Shown piece after piece: positions 1 through 8,817 of a stretch of 41,104 nt of DNA (its first letter is position 1; each line of letters begins with the position of its first letter). The notes below the pieces were generated by a model. That model did no database searches, was not told the origin of the DNA, and saw nothing but the letters and a program-made list of their open reading frames with translations. Made by a program: the position numbers and the translations under genes. The DNA is from an uncultured Bacteroidales bacterium (GTDB lineage: Bacteria > Bacteroidota > Bacteroidia > Bacteroidales > Paludibacteraceae): the NCBI GenBank assembly GCA_903830915.1, contig CAIKVR010000212.1, positions 1 through 41,104 of the forward strand, given 5' to 3'.

Positions 1-44
1 CCCTAACAGTCCCCTCACACTTCCCTCACGGTTCCCTTAGGAAA
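1..44. repeat. 11-bp tandem repeat, four units, cut by the window edge
   Basis: Four units begin at 1, 12, 23 and 34, each opening CCCT and mostly followed by CAC or AAC (CCCTAACAGTC, CCCTCACACTT, CCCTCACGGTT, CCCTTAGGAAA). The period is exactly 11 bp, about one helical turn. The array runs off the left edge, so its full length is unknown. It ends about 95 bp before the DUF6266-like gene. Function is unknown. Confidence 0.6.
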
Positions 45-138
45 CCAATTTCCGGGTTTTTATCATTTTTCGGAAGTAAAACCAACAAAAATGAGAAACT
101 AATAATTAAATTTTTAACTCATTCAAAACATAAAATAT

Positions 139-762
139 ATGAGTGAATTTATTTCTTCGACCTTCGGAAAAATCTCCGGGCGTCACGGTACAGCAGTTGC
201 TATGAAATCAAAGTCAACAGGTAAAACTTACCTCAGACTTCATAGTGTACCATCCGATCCAAAAACGGCAAAACAACTTGCACAACGTTCTAAGTTTGGT
301 TTCGTAAACAGCGAAATGAACTGTATGCGTAATCTGTTTAAAATCACCTTTGGCAGTAACCAGGGCGTAAGCCACGGTGTTTCACTTGCTTTCGGTGCTG
401 TTACAGGGGAATATCCCAATTTCAGTATCGATTATAGCAAAGTAATCATTTCGCAAGGTGGGGTTGACACTTCGGGCTTTCTGAATGTGGTTAAAACATC
501 AGGAACTACACTTAAATTCGACTGGGATACCACTGCGGGTTTTCAGGGCGATGATAATGATGGAGTAAACCTGGTTATTTTAAACGCCGAATCGAAAGTG
601 GGTTTGTTGAAACAAAACATTGTACTACGTGCAGAAGGAACAGTGGATATTGAACTACCCGCTGTTTGGGCAGGTCAGAAAGTGCATTGCTGGATCTATT
701 TCAGCTCACCCGATGGCATGAACACTTCGAATAGCCAATTTATCGAAACGGTACAACTGTAA
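139..762 (+). CDS. DUF6266-like family protein
   Basis: A 207-residue protein without a signal peptide or membrane segment. The N-terminal 50 residues (GKISGRHGTAVAMKSKSTGKTYLR, then a stretch ending AKQLAQRSKF) match my memory of the DUF6266 family of Bacteroidota. Those proteins open with a G-x-hydrophobic-G-x-x-G pattern, an arginine-rich strand, and a Q-x-x-x-R-x-K-F motif. The rest looks like beta-strand-rich modules, with WDTTAGFQGDDNDGVNLVILN in the middle and a CWIYFSSPDG stretch near the end. The biochemical role of the family is unknown to me. It stands alone with its own terminator downstream, and an 11-bp repeat array lies upstream. Family assignment is by pattern recall, not by a search. 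Confidence 0.7.
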   Translation: MSEFISSTFGKISGRHGTAVAMKSKSTGKTYLRLHSVPSDPKTAKQLAQRSKFGFVNSEMNCMRNLFKITFGSNQGVSHGVSLAFGAVTGEYPNFSIDYSKVIISQGGVDTSGFLNVVKTSGTTLKFDWDTTAGFQGDDNDGVNLVILNAESKVGLLKQNIVLRAEGTVDIELPAVWAGQKVHCWIYFSSPDGMNTSNSQFIETVQL

Positions 763-778
763 GTGTTCTCAGAAAAAA

Positions 779-830
779 GAAACGCAGAGCTGTGAATACC
801 ATTCACAACTTTGCATTTCTTTCTGTTTTT
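779..830 (+). terminator. Rho-independent terminator after the DUF6266-like gene
   Basis: A 19-bp imperfect stem (779-797 against 801-819; core GCAGAGCTGTGAAT pairing with ATTCACAACTTTGC, mostly through G-T tolerance) with a 3-nt ACC loop. A T-rich tail follows to 830. It lies 17 bp after the stop codon. Confidence 0.8.
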
Positions 831-978
831 CAGTTTAATTACCGGACTATGCCGCCTTCAGATTTTTAAACCCCTTTACAGATAAGCATTTCAACAACTA
901 AAACAGATGTTTCTCACATACGTAGAAATGCACCAAACTATCAATTAGCAAAATGTTTAATAAGTGAAAACTTCTTTG

Positions 979-986
979 TAGTTTTG
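979..986 (+). promoter_or_regulatory. candidate -7 element of the CotH-family gene
   Basis: TAGTTTTG matches the Bacteroidota -7 consensus TAnnTTTG and lies 28 bp before the ATG at 1015. No good -33 TTTG is visible at the usual distance, so the call is tentative. Confidence 0.4.
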
Positions 987-1014
987 TGTCTTTTATAACT
1001 TTCAACTTTAAATC

Positions 1015-3225
1015 ATGAATATCACCCGAAAAATAATAACAATACTGGCTTTGCTGGTTATTTTCAGTTATTCTTCATTGTCTGCTCAACTCCACTGGGA
1101 GTCTATGGTGCTTGAATCCGAAACATGGAAATATCTTGTGGCCATTTCTGCTCCTCCTGCCAACTGGTACCAAAGCACTTTTGTTGATACAGATTGGAAA
1201 TCAGGTAAGGGTGGTCTTGGTTATGCCGACAATGATGATTCTACGGTGGTAACCCCCTGTAATTCGCTTTATATCCGCAAGCAGGTTACAGTGACCAATG
1301 TAAGTGTTATAAAGGACTTGGTGTTGGATATTGACTACGACGATGCATTCATTTTGTATATCAACGGAGTGGAATGTGCCCGTTCTACCAATGTAACCGG
1401 TGCTTTTCCCGCATATAATACAACACTTAGCACAGATCACGAAGCCAAAATTTACAGTGGAGGTAGTCCTGAAAGGTTTTCGCTTAAAACTTCGTCATTA
1501 GTATCAGGTGTCAATACATTTGCTTTACAAATTCTGAATCAGGGAATCTCATCCAGCGATTTGTCGGCACGTGTTTTTGTGGAAGCTTATATTAACTCAC
1601 CAACAACCTTATTTCATCCCACTCCAACCTGGTTTATTGAGCCTGTAAGTAACGAAACGAGTAATTTGCCTTTTATTTTCATTAATACTAACAATCAGAC
1701 CATCTTACAAAACTCCAAAATAATGGCTGATATGAAGGTGTTGAATAATGCTTCGGGAGCAAACAATATTAACGATACTACGTTTGAATATAACGGAAAA
1801 GTTGGTATCGAAATTCGTGGCTTTACATCTGCTACATTCCCTAAGAAAAGCTATTCGGTAGAAACCCGTAACAAAGATACCACGAACCTGAATGTGAAAT
1901 TGCTGGGTTTGGGTAAAGAAAACGACTGGGTATTTCACGGACCATATCCCGACAAATCGTTGATGCGCAATGTACTGGCATATAATTTAGGCAATCGCAC
2001 GGGCAAATGGTCTTCAAAAACACGTTTTTTTGAATTATATATGAACGGAGTTTACAGCGGAGTATATGTGTTAGTCGAAAAAATAAAGATTGACAAAAAC
2101 CGGCTCAATCTGACCAAATTAAGTGCTATTGACACCATTGGCGATGGATTGACGGGAGGGTACATAATGAAACTCGATCGCCCCGAAACTACTGATATAG
2201 ATGGAAAAGACTACTGGATATCGCCATATATGGCACCCACAGCCTTGAAGCAGAAAGAGTATTTTCTGCATGCCGATCCGGATGGTGATGAAATCAAACC
2301 AATTCAACACAACTATATAAAAAATTATATCACCAATTTTGAAAACGTACTGTACAGCACCACTTACACTGACCCGGTGAAGGGATATTATCCACTGGTT
2401 GACATTATTTCATTTGTAGATTACTATATTATCACTGAGCTTTCGCATAATCTCGATGGATATCGAATCAGCACGTTTATGTATAAGGATCGTGACAGTA
2501 AAGGCGGCAAACTTACCATGGGACCCTTTTGGGATTATGATATCTGTTTTGGCAATGCCGATTTTTTCTCAGCCGGAAATACTTCGGGCTGGATTGTAGA
2601 CGGAATGGGTGATGGTGATGCCTATGCTATGCCTTTCTGGTGGAAAAAATTCCGTCTCGACCCTGTTTTTAATTCTTACCTGAAACGTCGTTGGAACATC
2701 CATAAAAGTGCTTTCTTAAATACAACTTATCTGAATAACCTTGTCGATTCTTGTGCTATAGAATTGAAAACTGCTCAGAAACGAAATTTCCTGACCTGGA
2801 ATATACTCAGCACCTATGTTTGGCCAAATAACTACGTGGGTGGAACTTACGAGAACGAACTGATTTACCTAAAAAACTGGCTGAAAGACCGGATTACCTG
2901 GATGGACGGTCAAATTCAACCTTTAGTGGATGTCATACAGGCTGTCCCGGTTGTTGGTAGTGTTACAACTCAGGTGCTTCCCTATCCAAATCCTTTTGTG
3001 GATGAGTTAACTATGAAATGCTGGCTGCCAACAGGTGGTAAATTTGAGATTACAATTTTTGATGTGTTTGGAAAACAGATCATCCAACGCAACGAAATTG
3101 TGGGAGAAGGAATACACATTATACCATTGAAAATAAACTCAACCGAATATCCTGCTAAAGTATTTATTTATCAGGTTAAACTTAATGATAAAATTCAATC
3201 CTCAGGGAAATTGGTGAGGATGTAA
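1015..3225 (+). CDS. secreted CotH-family protein with T9SS sorting domain
   Basis: A 736-residue secreted protein. Residues 1-24 are a signal peptide. Residues about 25-195 form a beta-rich region of the type often seen before CotH domains (IDYDDAFILYINGVE). Residues about 205-610 are the CotH domain, with GKVGIEIRGFTS, FPKKSYSVETR, NDWVFHGPYPDKSLMRN and the conserved GPFWDYDICFGN. The last 75 residues are a T9SS type A sorting domain (PYPNPF, then GKQIIQRNEIVGEG and a final KLVRM). Some CotH proteins are atypical kinases of secreted proteins, as in Bacillus spore-coat assembly. Whether this one keeps kinase activity, and its substrate, cannot be told here. It appears to be transcribed alone and ends 11 bp from a convergent gene. 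Confidence 0.85.
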   Translation: MNITRKIITILALLVIFSYSSLSAQLHWESMVLESETWKYLVAISAPPANWYQSTFVDTDWKSGKGGLGYADNDDSTVVTPCNSLYIRKQVTVTNVSVIKDLVLDIDYDDAFILYINGVECARSTNVTGAFPAYNTTLSTDHEAKIYSGGSPERFSLKTSSLVSGVNTFALQILNQGISSSDLSARVFVEAYINSPTTLFHPTPTWFIEPVSNETSNLPFIFINTNNQTILQNSKIMADMKVLNNASGANNINDTTFEYNGKVGIEIRGFTSATFPKKSYSVETRNKDTTNLNVKLLGLGKENDWVFHGPYPDKSLMRNVLAYNLGNRTGKWSSKTRFFELYMNGVYSGVYVLVEKIKIDKNRLNLTKLSAIDTIGDGLTGGYIMKLDRPETTDIDGKDYWISPYMAPTALKQKEYFLHADPDGDEIKPIQHNYIKNYITNFENVLYSTTYTDPVKGYYPLVDIISFVDYYIITELSHNLDGYRISTFMYKDRDSKGGKLTMGPFWDYDICFGNADFFSAGNTSGWIVDGMGDGDAYAMPFWWKKFRLDPVFNSYLKRRWNIHKSAFLNTTYLNNLVDSCAIELKTAQKRNFLTWNILSTYVWPNNYVGGTYENELIYLKNWLKDRITWMDGQIQPLVDVIQAVPVVGSVTTQVLPYPNPFVDELTMKCWLPTGGKFEITIFDVFGKQIIQRNEIVGEGIHIIPLKINSTEYPAKVFIYQVKLNDKIQSSGKLVRM

Positions 3226-3236
3226 AACACTTGATA

Positions 3237-3695
3237 CTAAACAGTTTTCAGTCCTTTTATTCCGTGCGTATAAAACCGCAGGGATGATAGTATCAACGGT
3301 GTCCCCATACAGATATAAAACAACGACAGATACTGTATCGGCACTAATCCTGTCAGCCGAAGTGTCACACCCAGACTTATCATAGTCGACATCAGAATGT
3401 AACTGCGCCAGTTGAAAAACGAAAACACACACGGGCGTTCAATGGGGTTATTCTGCATGCGGACAATGTGTTTCAGCGAAATGCGCGAGAACATAAAAAT
3501 ATAGAAAACAATACCGAAAACAATACTCACGGCTTCCTCAATCAGAATACCTGTGGAATTGTATTTAAGTGCCGAAAACCCCCTGAATAGCAACATTCCT
3601 CCGGCAAATGTCCACACCACAGCCGCCACAAGTAGCAGATAACGCTTTGGAACGGAAGGTTTCAAGGTATTAAGAATTGAATTTAGTTGGCTCAT
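3237..3695 (-). CDS. small four-helix integral membrane protein
   Basis: A 152-residue protein with four likely membrane helices, at about residues 18-38, 52-70, 96-114 and 119-137. Between helices two and three a polar loop reads RMQNNPIERPCVFSFFNW. The P-x-E-R-x-C-x-F-x-F-x-x-W pattern recalls a conserved but uncharacterised Bacteroidota membrane family, though I cannot name it. There is no signal peptide cleavage site, no enzyme motif and no operon partner. It is convergent with the CotH-family gene, with only 11 bp between the stops. Function unknown. Confidence 0.65.
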   Translation of the reverse strand: MSQLNSILNTLKPSVPKRYLLLVAAVVWTFAGGMLLFRGFSALKYNSTGILIEEAVSIVFGIVFYIFMFSRISLKHIVRMQNNPIERPCVFSFFNWRSYILMSTMISLGVTLRLTGLVPIQYLSLFYICMGTPLILSSLRFYTHGIKGLKTV

Positions 3696-3996
3696 ACAGT
3701 TAGAATTTGATGGGTAAAAATACTATATATTTTTCTTATAGCAATATCAATTATCCTTCATTGCTAATCTGTTTCAAATAACACAGAAAATCAATTACAG
3801 ATATTAAATATAACGAGTTAATGACTCAGAATGTATATTTTATAAAACATCAATCTTCGGTGTATTCTGCATTGATTCTTACCATCTATATAATTGTGTG
3901 AATCTTGCAACTTGTTTTAGAAATTTTGTAATACCGGTTCAATGTATAATTATAAACTTTGCACCCTGATATTATATATAAATTAAACTCAACAAG
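3696..3996. other. intergenic region between divergent genes
   Basis: About 300 bp separate the minus-strand membrane protein gene from the plus-strand DUF3494 gene, so both promoters should lie here. A near-match to a Bacteroidota -7 box (TAAACTTTG, 3953-3961) with a TTTTG at 3924-3928 could serve the DUF3494 gene, but the spacing is a few bases too long. Nothing else stands out. Confidence 0.4.
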
Positions 3997-6252
3997 ATGA
4001 AAAAGAAATTACTTCATTTAACGTCGGTACTTTTGTTTTTAGTGTTAAATACAGCCGTAGGACAAACAATGCCTGAACTGGGTTCAACTTCCGGATTTGC
4101 ATTATTTACAGCTGGAGGTGCATTCAACGAATTTGGAACAGCCTCAACGGTAACTGGAGATGTTAGTACAAATGTTGGTGCATTTACCGCATTTCCTCCC
4201 GGAACTTTACACGGAAATAAATTCTCGCCGGGCAGTGCCGTTGCTGTTCAGGCAGCTACCGATGTAGCTCTGGCATACACCAGTTTAAATCAGGGTGGTG
4301 CAGTTATAAACACGGTATTAGATGGCTTAACTCTGACACCGGGGGTTTATAATACAGGAGCTGCTTCATCGTTGAGTGCCGATGGAGTTTTAACCCTGAA
4401 TGCACAGGGTAATTCGGAAGCTTTATTTATTATCAGAATAGGTGGTGCATTTGCCACAGGCTCAAATACAAAAATATTACTCATTAATTCAGCCTCATTA
4501 AGCAGGGTTTACTGGCAAATTGGCGGTCAGTTCGATTTAGGTATTAATTCAATATTCAGAGGTACGGTAATTGCCAATGGCGCTATCAACCTTTTAGAAG
4601 GTTCAATGCTTCTCGGAAGAGGACTTTCAACCGCGGGTGCAATTTCGCTGCATAACAATATAGTAACAATACCTTCCCATTTTCGTTCCAAAGTTTCCGG
4701 GAACTGGCATGCGAACGAAACCTGGGAATCTTCGCCTGATAGCACTGCCTGGGTTAATGCCGCAGAAATACCATCATTGAATGCCATTTCGGCCAATATC
4801 TCTGTCGGACATACGGTAACAATTACCGAAAATGCCACCATTTCGATGCTTAATATCAATCCGGGGGCAAAACTAACGCTAAATTCAGCTCAATCATTAA
4901 GTGCCAATGTTATCAATATAAGCAGCGATGCTACCAATGGCATAGGCACTTATGTGAGCAACGGGACTACCAATGCACCAATTGCTCATATAAAACAACG
5001 ACTTACTCCTGGCCGAAACTGGTATATTTCCAGTCCTGTGGCAGATGCAACAGCCAATTCCATTAATAATGCAACTGGTAGTTACTTGGTAAGTTATGAC
5101 GAAGTGCACGGTTCATCTGCTCCATGGCTAACGGAAAGTTCTATACTTACACCCCTTAAAGGCTATGTAGCTATTTTGCCTGTAACTTTAAATCCAATGC
5201 TTACCTTCACAGGTGTATTGAATGATGGTACGCAGACTATTCATCTGAGTCGTACATCCGGTCAGTATAAAGAAGGATTCAATCTGGTAGGCAATCCCTA
5301 TCCTTCCTACTTAGCCTGGACAAAAACCACAGCTGAAAATGCAAATGCACTATCAACAATCTGGTATCGAACCGCTGTTGGGAATGAATATATATTTCAA
5401 ACCTATAATGCAAATGGCGAAATCGGAGTTCCATATACCACCACGGGAATAATTGCGCCGATTCAGAGTTTTTGGGTTAGAGTAAATGCCGGAGGTGGAA
5501 ATTTATCATTCGATAATTCAATGCGACTACACGATGGTGGTTCTAATCGACTGAAAGCTCCGGCGAAGGTCACAGAAAATCAAATTGTACGTTTGCAGGT
5601 ATCCAATGGTATCAACAGCGACGAAACAGTTTTATACTTCAATGATAGCGCATTGGATGGTTTTGATAGTTACGATTCACCCAAAATGAGTAATAACAAC
5701 ATCGCTGTTCCCGAAATATTTACGATGGCCGGCGACGAAAAAGTGGTTATCAATGGATTGCAGAAATTAAACATTGACAGTGAATTACCACTGGGTTTTG
5801 GCACCCTTTCAACCGACAATTTCAGTATCAGAGCCGGTGAATTGAGCAATATCCCCGTGGATATCAAATTGATATTGATAGACAAACAGGAAAATACAGA
5901 AACTGATATGACAGCCGGTGAAGCCTATACATTTAGCTCGTCAGCCACAAACACGGTCGATCGCTTTAGCCTTATTTTTCGTTCAGCTGCGTCAACAACC
6001 GGTAATATCACAGCTATTCTGAACGAAAACACACTCATTTTCATCAATTCAGCCAACCAAATTACTGTTTTATATAAAGATGATTTAAACAATAATCCGA
6101 ATGTTGCTGTTTATAATTCGACAGGACAGGAAGTTGCTAATCAGCAAATTACGAACAATAAATCAATTCTAAATCAGCCGCTGAAATCAGGATTATATTT
6201 GGTAAAAGTAAACTGTGGAGCGCAAAGTATTACTAGAAAAGTAGTGCTATAA
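3997..6252 (+). CDS. secreted DUF3494 (ice-binding-like) adhesin with T9SS tail
   Basis: A 751-residue exported protein. After a signal peptide (1-22), residues about 25-228 match the DUF3494 ice-binding fold. Visible marks are LGSTSGFALFTAGGAF, VTGDVSTNVGAFTAFPPGTLHG, DVALAYTSLNQ, LTPGVYNTGAAS, LFIIRIGGAF and the closing GRGLSTAGAISLHNN. DUF3494 proteins are beta-solenoids; some bind ice, while many non-polar homologues are taken as adhesins. A long beta-rich region follows, including a GFNLVGNPYPSYLAW segment typical of T9SS cargo. The last 75 residues are the T9SS sorting domain. It should be surface-anchored or released. Ice binding cannot be judged from sequence. The gene appears monocistronic. 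Confidence 0.85.
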   Translation: MKKKLLHLTSVLLFLVLNTAVGQTMPELGSTSGFALFTAGGAFNEFGTASTVTGDVSTNVGAFTAFPPGTLHGNKFSPGSAVAVQAATDVALAYTSLNQGGAVINTVLDGLTLTPGVYNTGAASSLSADGVLTLNAQGNSEALFIIRIGGAFATGSNTKILLINSASLSRVYWQIGGQFDLGINSIFRGTVIANGAINLLEGSMLLGRGLSTAGAISLHNNIVTIPSHFRSKVSGNWHANETWESSPDSTAWVNAAEIPSLNAISANISVGHTVTITENATISMLNINPGAKLTLNSAQSLSANVINISSDATNGIGTYVSNGTTNAPIAHIKQRLTPGRNWYISSPVADATANSINNATGSYLVSYDEVHGSSAPWLTESSILTPLKGYVAILPVTLNPMLTFTGVLNDGTQTIHLSRTSGQYKEGFNLVGNPYPSYLAWTKTTAENANALSTIWYRTAVGNEYIFQTYNANGEIGVPYTTTGIIAPIQSFWVRVNAGGGNLSFDNSMRLHDGGSNRLKAPAKVTENQIVRLQVSNGINSDETVLYFNDSALDGFDSYDSPKMSNNNIAVPEIFTMAGDEKVVINGLQKLNIDSELPLGFGTLSTDNFSIRAGELSNIPVDIKLILIDKQENTETDMTAGEAYTFSSSATNTVDRFSLIFRSAASTTGNITAILNENTLIFINSANQITVLYKDDLNNNPNVAVYNSTGQEVANQQITNNKSILNQPLKSGLYLVKVNCGAQSITRKVVL

Positions 6253-6370
6253 AAATGCTAAAAGTTATAAATGAACTACATCTCAACTGTTTTGACTGAC
6301 ATTTGGGAGGAGGTTCATTTGCTTTTCATTCCGATAATAAAGCCTGGCGAAAGTTACACATTTTGTCCTA

Positions 6371-6403
6371 TTTTGTGCAGGTCGTAAAATTTTGCTACTT
6401 TTG
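6371..6403 (+). promoter_or_regulatory. Bacteroidota-type promoter of the SemiSWEET gene
   Basis: TTTTG at 6371-6375 (-33) and TACTTTTG at 6396-6403 (-7, consensus TAnnTTTG) are separated by 20 bp. Transcription would begin near 6410, leaving a very short leader before the ATG at 6419. This rules out the in-frame TTG at 6392, which lies inside the promoter, as the start codon. Confidence 0.75.
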
Positions 6404-6418
6404 CAAAAAATTTACGCC

Positions 6419-6697
6419 ATGACATTCGACATCGTTATAGTTGGCTATATAGCCGGATTTTGTACTGCCACAGCTCAGTTTCCACAGGCGGTTAAAGTTA
6501 TCAAAACCGGTGATACACAAAGTATTTCGCTTGGAATGTATGCCATTATGACACTCGGGATTTTTTTCTGGTTTACTTATGGTCTCCTGATTCCCGACTG
6601 GCCAATGATTCTGGCTAATGGCGTATGTCTGATTCCCTCAGTTTATATTATGTTCATAACCATCCGCAATTTGCGCAAATCGAAAAGCATAAAATGA
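6419..6697 (+). CDS. SemiSWEET family sugar transporter
   Basis: A 92-residue protein with three membrane helices, the size of a SemiSWEET (one MtN3/saliva triple-helix bundle that works as a dimer). Diagnostic features are the PQ motif in TATAQFPQAVKVIKTGDT, the SISLGMYAIM segment, W-F-T-Y-G in helix two and the conserved ANGVCLIPSVYI in helix three, where the Asn faces the substrate. It would carry small sugars across the inner membrane by facilitated diffusion. The start at 6419 is preferred because an excellent promoter overlaps the upstream in-frame TTG. It lies 58 bp before aroQ and may be co-transcribed with aroQ and pyk, linking sugar entry to glycolysis. The substrate is unknown. Confidence 0.85.
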   Translation: MTFDIVIVGYIAGFCTATAQFPQAVKVIKTGDTQSISLGMYAIMTLGIFFWFTYGLLIPDWPMILANGVCLIPSVYIMFITIRNLRKSKSIK

Positions 6698-6755
6698 AAC
6701 GAGCCCCGTTCTGCGGGACGAGTTCCATGCGACAACTTATAAAAATTATTTACGC

Positions 6756-7178
6756 ATGAAACGAATACAAATCATAAATGGTCCCAATCTCAATCTGTTG
6801 GGTAAACGTGAACCAACGGTTTACGGAAATCAAAGTTTTGAGCAATATCTCGAGGAATTGAAATCGCAATTTCCTGATGTTCAGCTCGATTATTTTCAGT
6901 CCAATACGGAGGGTGCAATAATCGACAAAATTCACGAAGTAGGTTTCAGCTACGATGCCATTGTGCTTAACGGCGGTGCTTATACGCATACTTCCATAGC
7001 CATTGCCGATGCCATACGTTCCATTACCGTTCCGGTACTCGAAGTTCATATTTCTAACGTGTTTAAACGCGAGGAATATCGTCATCATTCGTTCCTTTCC
7101 GAAGCCTGTAAGGGTTGTATAGTCGGATTTGGAATGGATTCTTATCGTCTGGCTATTGAAGCCACACTAAAATTCTGA
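6756..7178 (+). CDS. aroQ: type II 3-dehydroquinate dehydratase
   Basis: A 140-residue cytosolic enzyme that dehydrates 3-dehydroquinate to 3-dehydroshikimate, step three of the shikimate pathway. The type II signature IINGPNLNLLGKREPTVYG starts at residue 5. Its catalytic Tyr lies in VYG, next to the arginine-containing lid. The active-site Asn and the substrate-binding ALA/GGAYTHTSIAI region (LNGGAYTHTSIAIADAI), and the HISNVFKREEYRHHS segment with the catalytic His, are all present. Length is normal for the dodecameric type II family. It sits 64 bp before pyruvate kinase. From memory, aroQ and pyk are neighbours in other Bacteroidota too, which fits the link through phosphoenolpyruvate. 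No oddity was seen. Confidence 0.95.
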   Translation: MKRIQIINGPNLNLLGKREPTVYGNQSFEQYLEELKSQFPDVQLDYFQSNTEGAIIDKIHEVGFSYDAIVLNGGAYTHTSIAIADAIRSITVPVLEVHISNVFKREEYRHHSFLSEACKGCIVGFGMDSYRLAIEATLKF

Positions 7179-7242
7179 CAACCTGTTTTGTCGGAATACA
7201 TCTGTCTGTAAATTAGTTTTTTTGATCAATAATCACTTTTTT

Positions 7243-8685
7243 ATGTCGAAATTCACCAAAATTGTAGCTACCATCAGCGATAAATGCTGTGAGGTAGATT
7301 TTATCCAATCACTTTTCAACGAAGGAATGAACGTTGTGAGGTTGAATTCAGCCCACCTTGATAGTGTTGGCTTTCTGAAAATTATTAATAACGTGCGTGC
7401 GGTGAGCAATGAAATTGCCATTCTGATGGACACCAAAGGTCCTGAAGTGAGAACCACTATAGCCGAAAACAATGAAATAGAGCTTCACACAGGCGATGTG
7501 GTGAAAGTGGTTGGTAATCCCGATCTGACTTCCACTCGTGATTGTATTGCTGTAAATTACAAATTCTTTGTGCGCGATTTGAATATTGGTGACGATATTC
7601 TGTTCGATGATGGTGAAATTGACCTGAAAGTTGAATCGAAAGATACCGATAGCTTGTATTGTAAAGTGTTGAATGATGGAGTTTTGGGAAGTCGTAAAAG
7701 CGTGAACGTACCCGGAGTGCGTATCAATCTCCCTTCATTAACTGAAAAAGATAAAAAAAACATCGTTTTTGCCATCGAAAATAACCTGGATTTTATTGCC
7801 CATTCGTTTGTGCGCAACAAACAGGATTTGCTTGATATTCAAAAGATTTTAGATGAGCACAAAAGTGAAATAAAAATCATTTCCAAAATCGAAAATCAGG
7901 AAGGAGTTGACAATATTGAAGAAATTCTGGAACATACTTACGGGGTTATGATTGCCCGTGGCGACCTTGGCATTGAAGTTGCTCAGGAAAAAATTCCGGG
8001 TATTCAACGCCGCTTGATTCGTAAATGCGTTGTTGCCCGCAAACCTGTTATTGTGGCTACACAAATGCTCCACACCATGATTAAGAATCCACGTCCTACA
8101 CGTGCTGAAATCACGGATATAGCCAATGCAATTTACTATCGTACTGATGCACTGATGCTTAGTGGTGAAACAGCTTATGGCAAATATCCGATCGAAGCAG
8201 TTCGTACCATGGCAAAAGTGGCTGAAGAGGCTGAGAAAACTAAAATGGCCGAAAATGATATTCCTGTAAACATGGACACCAGCGATTTAACTTCGTTTCT
8301 GGCTAATGCAGCAGTACAAGCTACTGCAAAAATTGGAACAAAAGCTATTATAACCGATACTTATAGTGGTAAGACCGCCCTTCATCTGGCTGCTTATCGT
8401 GGCACAAACCCGATTTTAGCATTGTGCTATCATCAGCAAACCATACGCCAGCTGGCATTGTCCTACGGAGTTTTTCCAATGTATCAGGCCGAAAAAGGAA
8501 ACACGCAGAAGTATTTCATTACCGGACTTCAGAAACTTATTGAGAAAAAGATGCTTAACAGCGAAGATTTTGTTAGTTTTCTTAGTGGCAGTTTTGGTTC
8601 AGGCTTCGGAACTACATTCTTGGAAATAAACAAAGTAGATAAAATTCTTGAATCACGGGATAAATATCTGCTACCCAGCTTTTAA
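7243..8685 (+). CDS. pyk: pyruvate kinase
   Basis: A 480-residue cytosolic glycolytic enzyme converting phosphoenolpyruvate and ADP to pyruvate and ATP. Visible landmarks are the N-terminal TKIVATISDKC, MDTKGPEVRT, the B-domain region, the metal- and substrate-binding KIENQEGV followed by GVMIARGDLGIEV, and the signature KPVIVATQMLHTMIKNPRPTRAE. The C-terminal allosteric domain (AIITDTYSGKTA) is present but short. The ATG at 7243 is chosen over an in-frame TTG seven codons upstream, because the protein then begins MSKFTKIVAT, the usual start of the family. A strong terminator follows, so the gene probably ends the SemiSWEET-aroQ-pyk unit. Confidence 0.95.
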   Translation: MSKFTKIVATISDKCCEVDFIQSLFNEGMNVVRLNSAHLDSVGFLKIINNVRAVSNEIAILMDTKGPEVRTTIAENNEIELHTGDVVKVVGNPDLTSTRDCIAVNYKFFVRDLNIGDDILFDDGEIDLKVESKDTDSLYCKVLNDGVLGSRKSVNVPGVRINLPSLTEKDKKNIVFAIENNLDFIAHSFVRNKQDLLDIQKILDEHKSEIKIISKIENQEGVDNIEEILEHTYGVMIARGDLGIEVAQEKIPGIQRRLIRKCVVARKPVIVATQMLHTMIKNPRPTRAEITDIANAIYYRTDALMLSGETAYGKYPIEAVRTMAKVAEEAEKTKMAENDIPVNMDTSDLTSFLANAAVQATAKIGTKAIITDTYSGKTALHLAAYRGTNPILALCYHQQTIRQLALSYGVFPMYQAEKGNTQKYFITGLQKLIEKKMLNSEDFVSFLSGSFGSGFGTTFLEINKVDKILESRDKYLLPSF

Positions 8686-8723
8686 TTCACAATAATTTAC
8701 TAATTGTGTTTGTAAACATTAAT

Positions 8724-8758
8724 AATGCCGGAGATGTTTAAACTCTGGCATTTTTTTT
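8724..8758 (+). terminator. Rho-independent terminator after pyk
   Basis: The stem AATGCCGGAG (8724-8733) pairs with CTCTGGCATT (8743-8752), one G-T pair, loop ATGTTTAAA, followed by a run of T. It lies about 40 bp after the pyk stop. Confidence 0.9.
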
Positions 8759-8817
8759 GTGTCAAAAAGTTGTTCTTAAAAATAGAGTGTTAACATTGAT
8801 TGAAAAAAATAGATTGA

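Noticed and set aside
3226-3236. AAAAC/GTTTT mini-stem between the convergent CotH and membrane protein genes
   Set aside because: Only five A-T-rich pairs spread over a long loop; not a credible terminator.
6392-6418. Upstream TTG start adding nine residues to the SemiSWEET protein
   Set aside because: The -7 box lies inside this stretch, so the transcript starts after it; the family normally begins near the ATG at 6419.
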